Source of the DNA: an uncultured Clostridia bacterium
GTDB taxonomy: Bacteria > Bacillota > Clostridia > Peptostreptococcales > Anaerovoracaceae
Length of the DNA: 15,662 bases
Assembly: GCA_945788655.1 (NCBI GenBank)
Contig: CALZMV010000020.1
Span: 1 to 15,662, forward strand
Direction of reading: 5' to 3'
The notes beneath the pieces are model-generated. The model was not told the origin of the DNA and did not search any database. It worked only from the letters and a program-made list of their open reading frames with translations. The translations under genes were made by a program, and so were the position numbers. Shown here piece by piece: positions 6,905 through 14,169 of this stretch (the stretch's first letter is position 1; each line of letters starts with the position of its first letter).

Positions 6905-8344
6905 TTGAGAATTTTTGACAACAAGGTTCAGGAAACAAAATATAAGGTTTTAAGAGAAGTAGCTGTTCAGGCATGGAAGGGGAATCATGCCTTTTCGGAG
7001 TTTAATACTATTGCCAACAATGTAATACCGAAAGGAGAACCGCCTCAGACCTGCTGTATATATAAGGACAGGGCTGTCGTAGCAGAAAGAATTGTAAAAG
7101 CGACAGGAGGAAGCAAAGAAAACAATAATATTGTACAGGTTATCGATATTGCATGTGATGAATGCCCTGAAGCAGGATATGTGGTAACGGATTTATGCAG
7201 AGGCTGCCTTGCTCACAGCTGCAGGCAGGCATGTCCTAGGGATGCTATCGTTATTGATGAACATCAGCATGCACATATTGACAAAAGCAAGTGCATAGAG
7301 TGCGGAAAGTGTGCCAAGGCGTGCCAGTACAGTGCAATTCACAATTTCCAGAGACCGTGCGAAAGAGCCTGCAAGGTAAATGCCATTTCAATGGGTCCGG
7401 GCGGCGAAGCTACTATAGATTACGATAAATGTATAAACTGCGGTGCATGTGTTTACCATTGCCCTTTTGGAGCGACTGTTGACGTGTCCAGCATCGTTGA
7501 TGTAATAGATGCTATAAGAAGTGCCGAGAAGAATACTGATACCGGAAAGGTTGTAGCCATTGTGGCGCCTTCCATTGCCAGTCAGTTTACTTATGCATCT
7601 TTAGGGCAGGTTATTACAGGAATAAAAGAGCTGGGCTTTGATGAGGTTCTTGAAGCTGCGGTGGGTGCTGAAATGGTAGCGTATAAGGAAGGGCTGGAGT
7701 TGGTAGAAAAGGGATTCCTGACCACTTCCTGCTGCCCTGCCTTTGTAAAGTATATAGAGACGAAACATCCGAAGATGGTAGAACATATTTCACACAATCT
7801 GTCGCCTATGGCGGAACTGGGTAAACATGTTAAAAACATGAATCCTGATGCTGTCGTAGTGTTTATAGGTCCTTGCATTGCAAAAAAAGCTGAAGTAAGA
7901 CTTGAGAGAGTGAAAAATTATGTGGACTATGCAATCACCTTTGAAGAACTTCAGGCGCTCTTTGACAGTAAGGATATAGTTCTGAAGGACTTAAAGTGGA
8001 CAGACTGGAATCAGGCTTCGTATTACGGAAGAGGCTTTGCTAGAGCGGGAGGTGTTACAGCCGCAGTTGAGCAGATGCTTAAGGAACTTAAGGTTGAAGA
8101 TTTTGAATTCAAGCCTGTTTCCTGTGATGGAATTGATAAGTGCAAAGTGGCTCTGCTGAAAGCAAGCAAAGGGGTTCTGCCAAATAACTTTATCGAAGGG
8201 ATGGCATGTACGGGAGGCTGCATTGGCGGAAGCGGAAATCTGGTAAGATATGAATATGCCCCCGAAGAAATGACGGATCACATAGAAGGGGCAACCTCCA
8301 TCGAAATGATTCCAAATATGAAAAAACATATAAACAGGTATTGA
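6905..8344 (+). CDS. [FeFe] hydrogenase, group B-like
   Basis: A 479-residue iron-sulfur protein. The N-terminal half carries cysteine sets CRGCLAHSCRQACP (98-111), CIECGKCAKAC (130-140), CERAC (152-156) and CINCGACVYHCP (176-187), enough for several [4Fe-4S] clusters. The C-terminal half has all three H-cluster signatures: TSCCPAF (274-280), GPCIAKKAE (322-330) and MACTGGC (433-439). By alignment to Clostridium pasteurianum CpI, Cys276 would be the proton-transfer Cys, Cys277/324/435/439 the cluster ligands, and Lys327 and Glu330 the conserved active-site neighbours; the CpI Met353 position is Gly322. GPC-AKK and the short C-terminus point to the group B type. It starts with TTG, supported by GGGAGGG five bases upstream. 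The likely role is oxidation of ferredoxin to make H2; group assignment needs a phylogeny. Confidence 0.9.
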   Translation: MRIFDNKVQETKYKVLREVAVQAWKGNHAFSEFNTIANNVIPKGEPPQTCCIYKDRAVVAERIVKATGGSKENNNIVQVIDIACDECPEAGYVVTDLCRGCLAHSCRQACPRDAIVIDEHQHAHIDKSKCIECGKCAKACQYSAIHNFQRPCERACKVNAISMGPGGEATIDYDKCINCGACVYHCPFGATVDVSSIVDVIDAIRSAEKNTDTGKVVAIVAPSIASQFTYASLGQVITGIKELGFDEVLEAAVGAEMVAYKEGLELVEKGFLTTSCCPAFVKYIETKHPKMVEHISHNLSPMAELGKHVKNMNPDAVVVFIGPCIAKKAEVRLERVKNYVDYAITFEELQALFDSKDIVLKDLKWTDWNQASYYGRGFARAGGVTAAVEQMLKELKVEDFEFKPVSCDGIDKCKVALLKASKGVLPNNFIEGMACTGGCIGGSGNLVRYEYAPEEMTDHIEGATSIEMIPNMKKHINRY

Positions 8345-8370
8345 TAAAAGTGTACATACGGAATTTGAGG

Positions 8371-8409
8371 ACAGCCTGCAGAATAAAACTGCAGAGCTGT
8401 TCTTTTTTT
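8371..8409 (+). terminator. Intrinsic terminator after the hydrogenase gene
   Basis: ACAGCCTGCAG (8371-8381) pairs with CTGCAG-A-GCTGT (8389-8400), with a single bulged A, around a 7-base loop. A run of seven T follows at 8403-8409. It separates the antiporter-hydrogenase unit from the glutamate mutase operon. Confidence 0.85.
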
Positions 8410-8431
8410 AGAAAAAAACAATAAAACATAC

Positions 8432-8460
8432 TAGACAAATGTAATATAACAATGTATTAT
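8432..8460 (+). promoter_or_regulatory. Promoter of the glutamate fermentation operon
   Basis: TAGACA (8432-8437) and TATTAT (8455-8460) are 17 bases apart, giving a start of transcription near 8467 and a leader of about 23 bases before glmS. A perfect TATAAT also occurs at 8466-8471 but has no matching -35 box. The inverted repeats in the next entry cover the -10 and start site. Confidence 0.6.
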
Positions 8461-8474
8461 ATTGTTATAATACA
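8440..8474. promoter_or_regulatory. Two interlocking inverted repeats, probable operator
   Basis: First dyad: arms 8441-8453 and 8461-8473 are inverse with one mismatch in 13, including a perfect TATAACAAT-N7-ATTGTTATA core. Second dyad: TGTATTATA-N4-TATAATACA (8453-8461 and 8466-8474) is perfect over nine bases. They share the right-hand arm. They span from the spacer through the -10 to the predicted transcription start, so a protein bound here would be expected to block RNA polymerase. Most of the dyad lies upstream of the start, so an RNA hairpin is less likely than a DNA site. No known operator was recognised. Confidence 0.55.
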
Positions 8475-8489
8475 CTTATGAGGTGAGTT

Positions 8490-8900
8490 ATGGAGAAGAA
8501 GAAATTAATTATTGGAGTTATTGGTGCCGATGTGCACGCTGTAGGTATTCAGATTTTAAATCACGCTTTCGAAGCGGCAGGCTTTGAGGTAACAAACTTA
8601 GGTGTGATGGTATCTCAGGAAGAATACATAGCAGCAGCTGTAGAAACTAACGCTGATGCCATTATGGTATCATCACTTTATGGTCATGGAGAATTAGACT
8701 GCCGTGGTCTTAGAGAAAAATGCGATGAAGCAGGTTTAAAAGATATCCTTCTTTACGTAGGAGGAAACATCGTAGTAGGTAAGCAGCCTTTTGACGAGGT
8801 TGAAGCAAGATTTAAGAAGATGGGCTTTGACAGAGTGTTTGGACCTGGTACAGCACCTGAAGAGACTATCGCAGCATTAAAAGAGGATTTTAATCTGTAG
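8490..8900 (+). CDS. glmS: Glutamate mutase sigma subunit (cobalamin-binding)
   Basis: A 136-residue B12-binding subunit of adenosylcobalamin-dependent glutamate mutase, which interconverts (S)-glutamate and (2S,3S)-3-methylaspartate. It has the base-off/His-on signature DVHAVG with Asp14, His16 (lower axial cobalt ligand) and Gly19, then VSSLYGHGE (60-68) and GGN (91-93) that line the nucleotide-tail pocket. The length and His16 numbering match the clostridial GlmS/MutS proteins. GAGGTGAG lies just before the ATG; an ATG at 8478 reaches a stop after one more codon. It is the first gene of the operon, 13 bases before glmL. The catalytic subunit is glmE, two genes on. Confidence 0.97.
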   Translation: MEKKKLIIGVIGADVHAVGIQILNHAFEAAGFEVTNLGVMVSQEEYIAAAVETNADAIMVSSLYGHGELDCRGLREKCDEAGLKDILLYVGGNIVVGKQPFDEVEARFKKMGFDRVFGPGTAPEETIAALKEDFNL

Positions 8901-8913
8901 TTTTGGTGAGAGT

Positions 8914-10308
8914 ATGAAAGCAGTTTTACTGATTGACTTCGGAAGTACATATACGAAGGTTACAGCTGCAGACCTTGAAGAACAGAGGCTTATTGCTACT
9001 GCGGCCAGCTATACCACCGTTCAGACTGATATCAACAACGGCCTTGAAAATGCACTGAAGCTTCTTGAGAAAAAAACAGGCAAGATAGAATACGAAGCCA
9101 GATATGCCTGCTCCAGTGCAGCAGGAGGTCTTAGAATGATTGCCTGCGGTCTCGTACCTGAACTTACTGCGGAGGCGGCAAAACAGGCATCTCTTGGGGC
9201 AGGTGCCAAGATAATGAAGGTGTATTCCTATCAGCTTACAGAAGATGATGCAGAAGAGATTGCAGAGCTGAACCCGGATATATTCCTCCTCACCGGCGGA
9301 ACAGACGGAGGCAACAAGGATGTAGTTATAGATAACGCTAAGGTGATAGCTTCTATTCCTTTGGATTTTCCTGTGGTAATTGCAGGAAACAGAAGTGCGG
9401 CCAGAACCTGCGAGAGGATAATCAGAGAATCGGGCAAACAGGCAATAGTGTGTGAAAACGTAATGCCGAAGTTTAATCAATTAAACATTGAGCCTGCCCA
9501 AAACAAGATCAGAGAAGTTTTCCTGGAGAGAATAATAAAGGCAAGAGGATTGTCTAAGATAAGCAATCTTATTTCAGGAATCATGATGCCGACACCTGCG
9601 GCAGTGCTTGCAGCAATGTCCCTTCTCTCAAAAGGAACAGAGAACCAGCCGGGAATAGGAGATCTTGTTGCTGTGGATGTAGGCGGTGCAACTACAGATG
9701 TGTATTCCATGTCCTATGGGGAACCTGATAAGGTGAATACTGTAATCAAGGGACTGCCGGAACCTTTCGCAAAGAGGACGGTGGAAGGTGATATCGGAAT
9801 GAGATATTCTGCTGCAGGTATTGTGGAAGCTGCAGGGATAGCAAATATTTGCAGGCTGTCAGGGCTTTCCGAAGAGAGAGCGTGGGAACTCATTGAACAG
9901 ATTACGTCACACACGGACATGCTGCCTGATACCGAAGATGTCGCAAAACTTGACTTTGCACTGGCATCAATGGCAGTCAGGGTTGGCATGACAAGACATG
10001 CAGGTTATGTTGAAAAGGTATTTACGCCTGTTGGTGAAACCTTCCTTCAGACGGGAAAAGATTTGAGCAGAGTTGAAAAAGTGATTATCACAGGGGGTTC
10101 ACTTATTCATGCAGATAATGTTAAAGAAATTGCCTGCCAGGCACTATATGATTTGAAGGAGCCTATGTCCCTCAAACCGCAGCATGCTGAAATATTGGTA
10201 GACAAGGAATATATTCTGTCTGCAATGGGACTTTTAAGTAAATATGACGCGGAAACCGCATTAAAGATTATGAAGAAGGAGTTATATTCTTATGGAACTT
10301 CAAAATAA
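8914..10308 (+). CDS. glmL: GlmL/MutL, glutamate mutase-associated ATPase
   Basis: A 464-residue protein of the ASKHA (actin/Hsp70-like) ATPase fold, always found between glmS and glmE. It has the phosphate-1 motif DFGSTYTK (8-15), a second glycine-rich region LLTGGTDGGN (125-134), the phosphate-2 motif DVGGATTDVYS (255-265) and the adenosine-type motif IITGGSLIH (391-399). It is thought to act as a reactivating chaperone that exchanges damaged cobalamin on the mutase, by analogy with diol dehydratase reactivases; this role is inferred from family and context. GGTGAG precedes the ATG. Its last 17 bases overlap the start of glmE, which suggests translational coupling. Confidence 0.95.
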   Translation: MKAVLLIDFGSTYTKVTAADLEEQRLIATAASYTTVQTDINNGLENALKLLEKKTGKIEYEARYACSSAAGGLRMIACGLVPELTAEAAKQASLGAGAKIMKVYSYQLTEDDAEEIAELNPDIFLLTGGTDGGNKDVVIDNAKVIASIPLDFPVVIAGNRSAARTCERIIRESGKQAIVCENVMPKFNQLNIEPAQNKIREVFLERIIKARGLSKISNLISGIMMPTPAAVLAAMSLLSKGTENQPGIGDLVAVDVGGATTDVYSMSYGEPDKVNTVIKGLPEPFAKRTVEGDIGMRYSAAGIVEAAGIANICRLSGLSEERAWELIEQITSHTDMLPDTEDVAKLDFALASMAVRVGMTRHAGYVEKVFTPVGETFLQTGKDLSRVEKVIITGGSLIHADNVKEIACQALYDLKEPMSLKPQHAEILVDKEYILSAMGLLSKYDAETALKIMKKELYSYGTSK

Positions 10309-11746
10309 AAAGATGACAAATGATGAGTTTTACTCAATACAGAAGGAAATATTAACCCAGTGGCCAACAGGTGCTGATGTTGACTTTGACAAGGCAGTGG
10401 AATTCCATAAAGCTCTGCCTGAACACAAAAATTTCGGTAAGAAGCTTGTAAAAGCAAAGAAAGAAGGAAAAACTTTGGTTCAGCCTCGTGCAGGTGTTGC
10501 TCTTGTTAAGGATCATATTGATTTGCTTACATATCTTCAGGATGAAGGTGGTGCAGACCTTCTTCCAACAACTGTAGACAGCTATACAAGACAGAACAGA
10601 TACAAGGAAGCTGAAGTTGGTATTTTGGAATCTGCTCGTGAAAACAAGTCCATGCTTAACGGACTTCCTGTTGTAAACCACGGTGTAGATTCATGCCGCC
10701 AGATTATCTCTGAATTAAATACACCTGTTCAGATCAGACACGGCACACCTGATGCTAGACTTCTGACTGAAATTTCATATGCGGGAGGATTTACAAGCTA
10801 CGAAGGCGGCGGTATTTCCTACAACATTCCATATGCAAAGAATGTAAGCTTGGAAAAGACTATCAGAGACTGGCAGTACTGCGACAGACTTACAGGAATT
10901 TATGAAGAAGCCGGAATCAGCATCAACCGTGAACCATACGGACCTTTAACAGGTACTCTTGTACCACCTTGCATTTCCCATGCAGTAGCTATCATCGAAA
11001 GCTTACTTGCAGCAGAGCAGGGTGTTAAGAATATTACAGTTGGTTACGGACAGTGCGGTAACCTTGTTCAGGACGTTGCGGCTATCAGATCCTTAGGTTC
11101 TTTAACTGAAGAATATCTGAAGAGATACGGATATGACGATGTAGAAGTTACAACTGTTCTTCACCAATGGATGGGAGGATTCCCTCAGGATGAAGCTCAG
11201 GCATTCTCAGTAATTTCATGGGGCAGTGCCATTGCAGCTCTTTCCAAGGCTACAAAGGTTATCGTAAAGACTCCTCACGAAGCTATAGGTGTTCCAACTA
11301 AGGAAGCAAATGCTCAGGGCCTTCGCTGCACAAAGCAGATTATCAACATGCTTTGCGACCAGCAGCTTTCCAACACAAGCCATGTAGTAAACGAAATGAT
11401 GATCATTTCTGCTGAAACTCGCTGCATCGTAGACAAGTGCTTCGAATTAGGTAACGGTGACCTGGCAGTAGGCGTTGTAAGGGCATTCCAGGCAGGAGTA
11501 CTTGATATTCCTTTCGCACCAAGCAAGCTGAACGCAGGAAAGCTTCTTCCATGCAGAGATAACGAAGGTGCTATCAGAATCTTAAATGCTGCAAATGTTC
11601 CTTTATCTAAGGAATTAATCGATTTCAACAGAGAAAAAATCGAAGAAAGAGCTCAGGCAGAAAAGAGAAATGCATCTTTCCAGATGACAATTGACGACGT
11701 TTATTCAATCAGTAAGGGTAAGCTGGTTGGCAGACCTTGGAAATAA
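10292..11746 (+). CDS. glmE: Glutamate mutase epsilon subunit (catalytic)
   Basis: A 484-residue TIM-barrel catalytic subunit. From memory of the Clostridium cochlearium structure, the substrate contacts are Arg66, Arg100, Arg149, Glu171, Tyr177 and Tyr181. All six occur at exactly these numbers here, in PRAGVA, TRQNR, IRHGTPDARL, YEGGGISYNIPY. This agreement supports ATG 10292 (AAGGAG ten bases upstream) over the later in-frame ATG at 10313. With GlmS and adenosylcobalamin it performs the radical carbon-skeleton rearrangement that starts the methylaspartate pathway. Codon choice (few GGG or CCG codons, many AAC and TTC) looks more biased than in glmL, as expected for an abundant enzyme. Confidence 0.97.
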   Translation: MELQNKKMTNDEFYSIQKEILTQWPTGADVDFDKAVEFHKALPEHKNFGKKLVKAKKEGKTLVQPRAGVALVKDHIDLLTYLQDEGGADLLPTTVDSYTRQNRYKEAEVGILESARENKSMLNGLPVVNHGVDSCRQIISELNTPVQIRHGTPDARLLTEISYAGGFTSYEGGGISYNIPYAKNVSLEKTIRDWQYCDRLTGIYEEAGISINREPYGPLTGTLVPPCISHAVAIIESLLAAEQGVKNITVGYGQCGNLVQDVAAIRSLGSLTEEYLKRYGYDDVEVTTVLHQWMGGFPQDEAQAFSVISWGSAIAALSKATKVIVKTPHEAIGVPTKEANAQGLRCTKQIINMLCDQQLSNTSHVVNEMMIISAETRCIVDKCFELGNGDLAVGVVRAFQAGVLDIPFAPSKLNAGKLLPCRDNEGAIRILNAANVPLSKELIDFNREKIEERAQAEKRNASFQMTIDDVYSISKGKLVGRPWK

Positions 11747-11766
11747 CAATTGTCTAATAACTAAAG

Positions 11767-11791
11767 AACCAATATTCAGATAACCAATATT
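11767..11791 (+). repeat. Direct repeat in the glmE-mal gap
   Basis: AACCAATATT occurs twice, at 11767-11776 and 11782-11791, 15 bases apart start to start. The 72-base gap that holds it is the longest inside the operon and is A+T-rich. An internal promoter (TTGTCT at 11750-11755, TATTCA at 11773-11778, 17 apart) is possible but weak. Confidence 0.5.
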
Positions 11792-11818
11792 AATTTATAT
11801 AAATTCAGGAGATAGAAA

Positions 11819-13066
11819 ATGAAAGTATTAAAAGTAGTTTGTTCTAAGGGCAGAACAGGATTTTACTTTGATGACCAGAGAGCCATCAAGGGCGGTGCAA
11901 AGACAAATGGTTTTGCATATGTTGGCGAACCTGTAACAGAAGGCTTTACATCTGTTAGACAGGCAGGCGAATCTATTTCAGTAATGTTTATCTTAGAAGA
12001 CGGTCAGGTTGCATATGGTGATTGTGCTGCAGTACAGTACTCCGGAGCAGGCGGACGTGATCCTTTGTTCCTTGCTGAAGATTTTATTCCTGTAATCGAA
12101 AAGGATGTTGCACCTTTATTTGAAGGCAAAGAAATCTCCACATTCAGAGAAATGTGCAGCGCAGTTGAAGCGGTTGAAGTTGATGGAAAGAGATTACATA
12201 CTGCAATCCGCTACGGTGTAACACAGGCAATCTTAGATGCAGTAGCTAAGTCAGAAAAGATGATGATGTGCGAAGTAATCGCAAAGGAATATGGTTTGAA
12301 ACCTGAATATCGTGCAATTCCTATCTTCACTCAGTCCGGCGACAGCCGTTATGACAATGCAGATAAGATGATCATCAAGGGAGCAGATGTTCTTCCTCAC
12401 GCTTTAATCAACAATGTTGAAACTAAGCTGGGCAAGAATGGTGAAATTCTTCTTGAATATGTACAGTGGCTGCGTGACAGAATCTTAGAGGTTCGTACAG
12501 ATGAAAGCTACAATCCTGTTCTTCATATTGACGTATATGGAACATTGGGTATGGCTTTTGGTGTAAATAACTACGAAAAGATGGCTGAATACATAGGAAC
12601 TCTTGCTGAAGCAGCAAAGCCTTTCAAACTGAGAATAGAAGGTCCTATGGATGCCGAAGAAAGAGAAGCACAGATGTTAGCTCTTAAAGGCTTAACCGCT
12701 GAAATCGACAAGAGAGGCATCCAGTGCGAAATCGTTGCAGACGAATGGTGCAACACATTAGAAGATATCAAGTACTTCGCAGATAACAAGGCCGGTCATA
12801 TGGTTCAGGTTAAGACCCCTGATTTAGGTGGCGTTAACAACATCGCTGAAGCTATCCTTTACTGCAAGGAAAAGGGAATCGGAGCATATCAGGGCGGAAC
12901 ATGCAATGAAACTGACCGCAGTGCTCAGGTTTGCGTTAATATCGCTATGGCTGTTCAGCCAGACCAGATGCTTGCAAAACCAGGCATGGGTGTTGACGAA
13001 GGATACATGATCGTATATAACGAAATGCAGAGAATTCTGGCATATTTAAATGCAAAAAATGCATAA
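11819..13066 (+). CDS. mal: Methylaspartate ammonia-lyase
   Basis: A 415-residue enolase-superfamily enzyme that eliminates ammonia from (2S,3S)-3-methylaspartate to give mesaconate. The metal ligands are Asp238 (HIDVYG), Glu274 (RIEGP) and Asp308 (ADEW). The catalytic base is Lys332 in VQVKTPDLGG, with Gln330 beside it, and the second base is His194 (PHALINN). Gln172, Thr361 and Cys362 (GGTCNETDRS) belong to the substrate pocket. After residue 238 the numbers are one higher than in the C. tetanomorphum enzyme (Lys331, Asp307, Glu273), so one residue is inserted between. AGGAG lies seven bases before the ATG. The last 17 bases overlap the citG-like gene. Strongly biased codon use fits a major catabolic enzyme. 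Confidence 0.97.
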   Translation: MKVLKVVCSKGRTGFYFDDQRAIKGGAKTNGFAYVGEPVTEGFTSVRQAGESISVMFILEDGQVAYGDCAAVQYSGAGGRDPLFLAEDFIPVIEKDVAPLFEGKEISTFREMCSAVEAVEVDGKRLHTAIRYGVTQAILDAVAKSEKMMMCEVIAKEYGLKPEYRAIPIFTQSGDSRYDNADKMIIKGADVLPHALINNVETKLGKNGEILLEYVQWLRDRILEVRTDESYNPVLHIDVYGTLGMAFGVNNYEKMAEYIGTLAEAAKPFKLRIEGPMDAEEREAQMLALKGLTAEIDKRGIQCEIVADEWCNTLEDIKYFADNKAGHMVQVKTPDLGGVNNIAEAILYCKEKGIGAYQGGTCNETDRSAQVCVNIAMAVQPDQMLAKPGMGVDEGYMIVYNEMQRILAYLNAKNA

Positions 13067-13895
13067 GGAAGATTTAATAAAAAATATTGGAGACCTGGCT
13101 GTAAGGGCGTTGATTTATGAACTCAGCACCACCCCTAAGCCGGGTCTTGTTGACAAGGAAAACAATGGTGCTCACAGGGATATGGACTATGAAATGTTCA
13201 AAAAAAGTGCCTATTCCCTGAGAGAATGTTTTGAACAATGCGCCAGAGCAGGAACTGAAAACCAGCAGGAGCCTATGGCGTTTAGATTGAGAAAAATCGG
13301 TCTTGCCGGTGAGAAGAAAATGTTTGCTGCTACGGGAGGCGTCAATACTCATAAGGGGCTTATCTTTTCCCTTGGAATAATATGTGCAGCCTGTGGCATT
13401 TTGGGCATGGACAGGGGCATTAATGCCCATTTGCTTCAGAATACTTGTGCTAAACTTTCAAGAGAAGTGCTTGAAACAGGCACAGCTATATTAAATACCC
13501 ACGGCAATATGGTATATGCAAAGACAGGAATATACGGTGCAAAGGGTGAAGCTTTGTCAGGCTTTAATACAGCCTTTTCTGTGGGACTTCCTTCCCTTAG
13601 AGGTGCCCTTGCAGCGGGATTAAAGGGAAACGATGCGATGGTAGTTGCATTGCTTAACCTTATGGCAAAGACAGATGACAGTAACGTAGTTTATAGAGGC
13701 GGAACAGAAGGCCTTGAATATATAAAGAGCGAATCCGAAAGGATATTAAGAACTCTTAATTCAGAATATAATTTGGACATTGTCAGGGACTTTGATAAAG
13801 AGTGTATCAGGAGAAATCTGAGCCCCGGAGGAAGCGCAGATTTGCTGGCGGTTTCGGCAATGCTCCATATGATTTTGGAGGAGGACCAAACATGA
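13050..13895 (+). CDS. citG: CitG-like triphosphoribosyl-dephospho-CoA synthase
   Basis: A 281-residue protein of the CitG/MdcB family, which joins ATP and dephospho-CoA into the precursor of the prosthetic group carried by the lyase acyl-carrier subunit. Family features are STTPKPGLVDKENNGAH (26-42), ATGGVNTHKG (94-103) and near the C-terminus NLSPGGSADLLAVS. Its length is close to stand-alone CitG, with no CitX part fused, so the transferase that attaches the group must be encoded elsewhere. The start overlaps mal and has no strong ribosome binding site; ATG 13050 or ATG 13059 are both possible, and translation is probably coupled to mal. It ends in an ATGA overlap with citD, which links it to the lyase subunits rather than to malonate decarboxylase. 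Confidence 0.9.
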   Translation: MQKMHKEDLIKNIGDLAVRALIYELSTTPKPGLVDKENNGAHRDMDYEMFKKSAYSLRECFEQCARAGTENQQEPMAFRLRKIGLAGEKKMFAATGGVNTHKGLIFSLGIICAACGILGMDRGINAHLLQNTCAKLSREVLETGTAILNTHGNMVYAKTGIYGAKGEALSGFNTAFSVGLPSLRGALAAGLKGNDAMVVALLNLMAKTDDSNVVYRGGTEGLEYIKSESERILRTLNSEYNLDIVRDFDKECIRRNLSPGGSADLLAVSAMLHMILEEDQT

Positions 13896-14167
13896 TAATT
13901 CAGAAAAAAGCGTGTGCAGGTACTTTAGAATCAAGCGATATCTATGTAGAAGTATCACCTCTGCCACAGGGCAGCGGAATCAAGCTTGATTTAAATTCAG
14001 TGGTGTATGCACAGTTTGGAAAAGAAATAGAAAATGTAATAATGGAAACTCTTGCAGAGCTAGGCGTAGAAGATGCACAAGTGGCAGCAAGCGACAGAGG
14101 GGCAGTTGACTGCACGATCAGGGCAAGAGTAGAAACTGCGGTTTGCCGCGGTAGAGAGGAGGAATAG
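13892..14167 (+). CDS. citD: Citrate/citramalate lyase acyl carrier subunit (gamma)
   Basis: A 91-residue acyl carrier protein. Its N-terminal GTLESSD holds Ser14, the residue that carries the triphosphoribosyl-dephospho-CoA prosthetic group in Klebsiella CitD. The rest (VEVSPLPQGSGIKLDLNS and later GAVDCTIRARVETA) is typical. The start is ATG 13892, with GGAGGAGG seven bases upstream; a longer reading frame open from 13802 runs through the end of citG and is not real coding. The acetyl group on the carrier is exchanged for the substrate acid by CitF and the adduct is then cleaved by CitE. In this operon the substrate is expected to be citramalate. Confidence 0.93.
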   Translation: MIIQKKACAGTLESSDIYVEVSPLPQGSGIKLDLNSVVYAQFGKEIENVIMETLAELGVEDAQVAASDRGAVDCTIRARVETAVCRGREEE

Positions 14168-14169
14168 CT

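Noticed and set aside
8411..8489. Cobalamin riboswitch upstream of the B12-dependent glutamate mutase operon
   Set aside because: Only 79 bases lie between the terminator and glmS, the predicted leader is about 23 bases, and no B12-box-like conserved sequence is visible. The space is too short for this riboswitch class.
8926..9480. 184-codon open frame on the minus strand inside glmL
   Set aside because: It lies wholly antisense to a well-supported gene, has no recognisable domain, an irregular composition and no convincing ribosome binding site.
13802..13891. 30-residue N-terminal extension of CitD
   Set aside because: It overlaps the conserved C-terminus of CitG in another frame. The GGAGGAGG site and the Ser14 numbering support the start at 13892.
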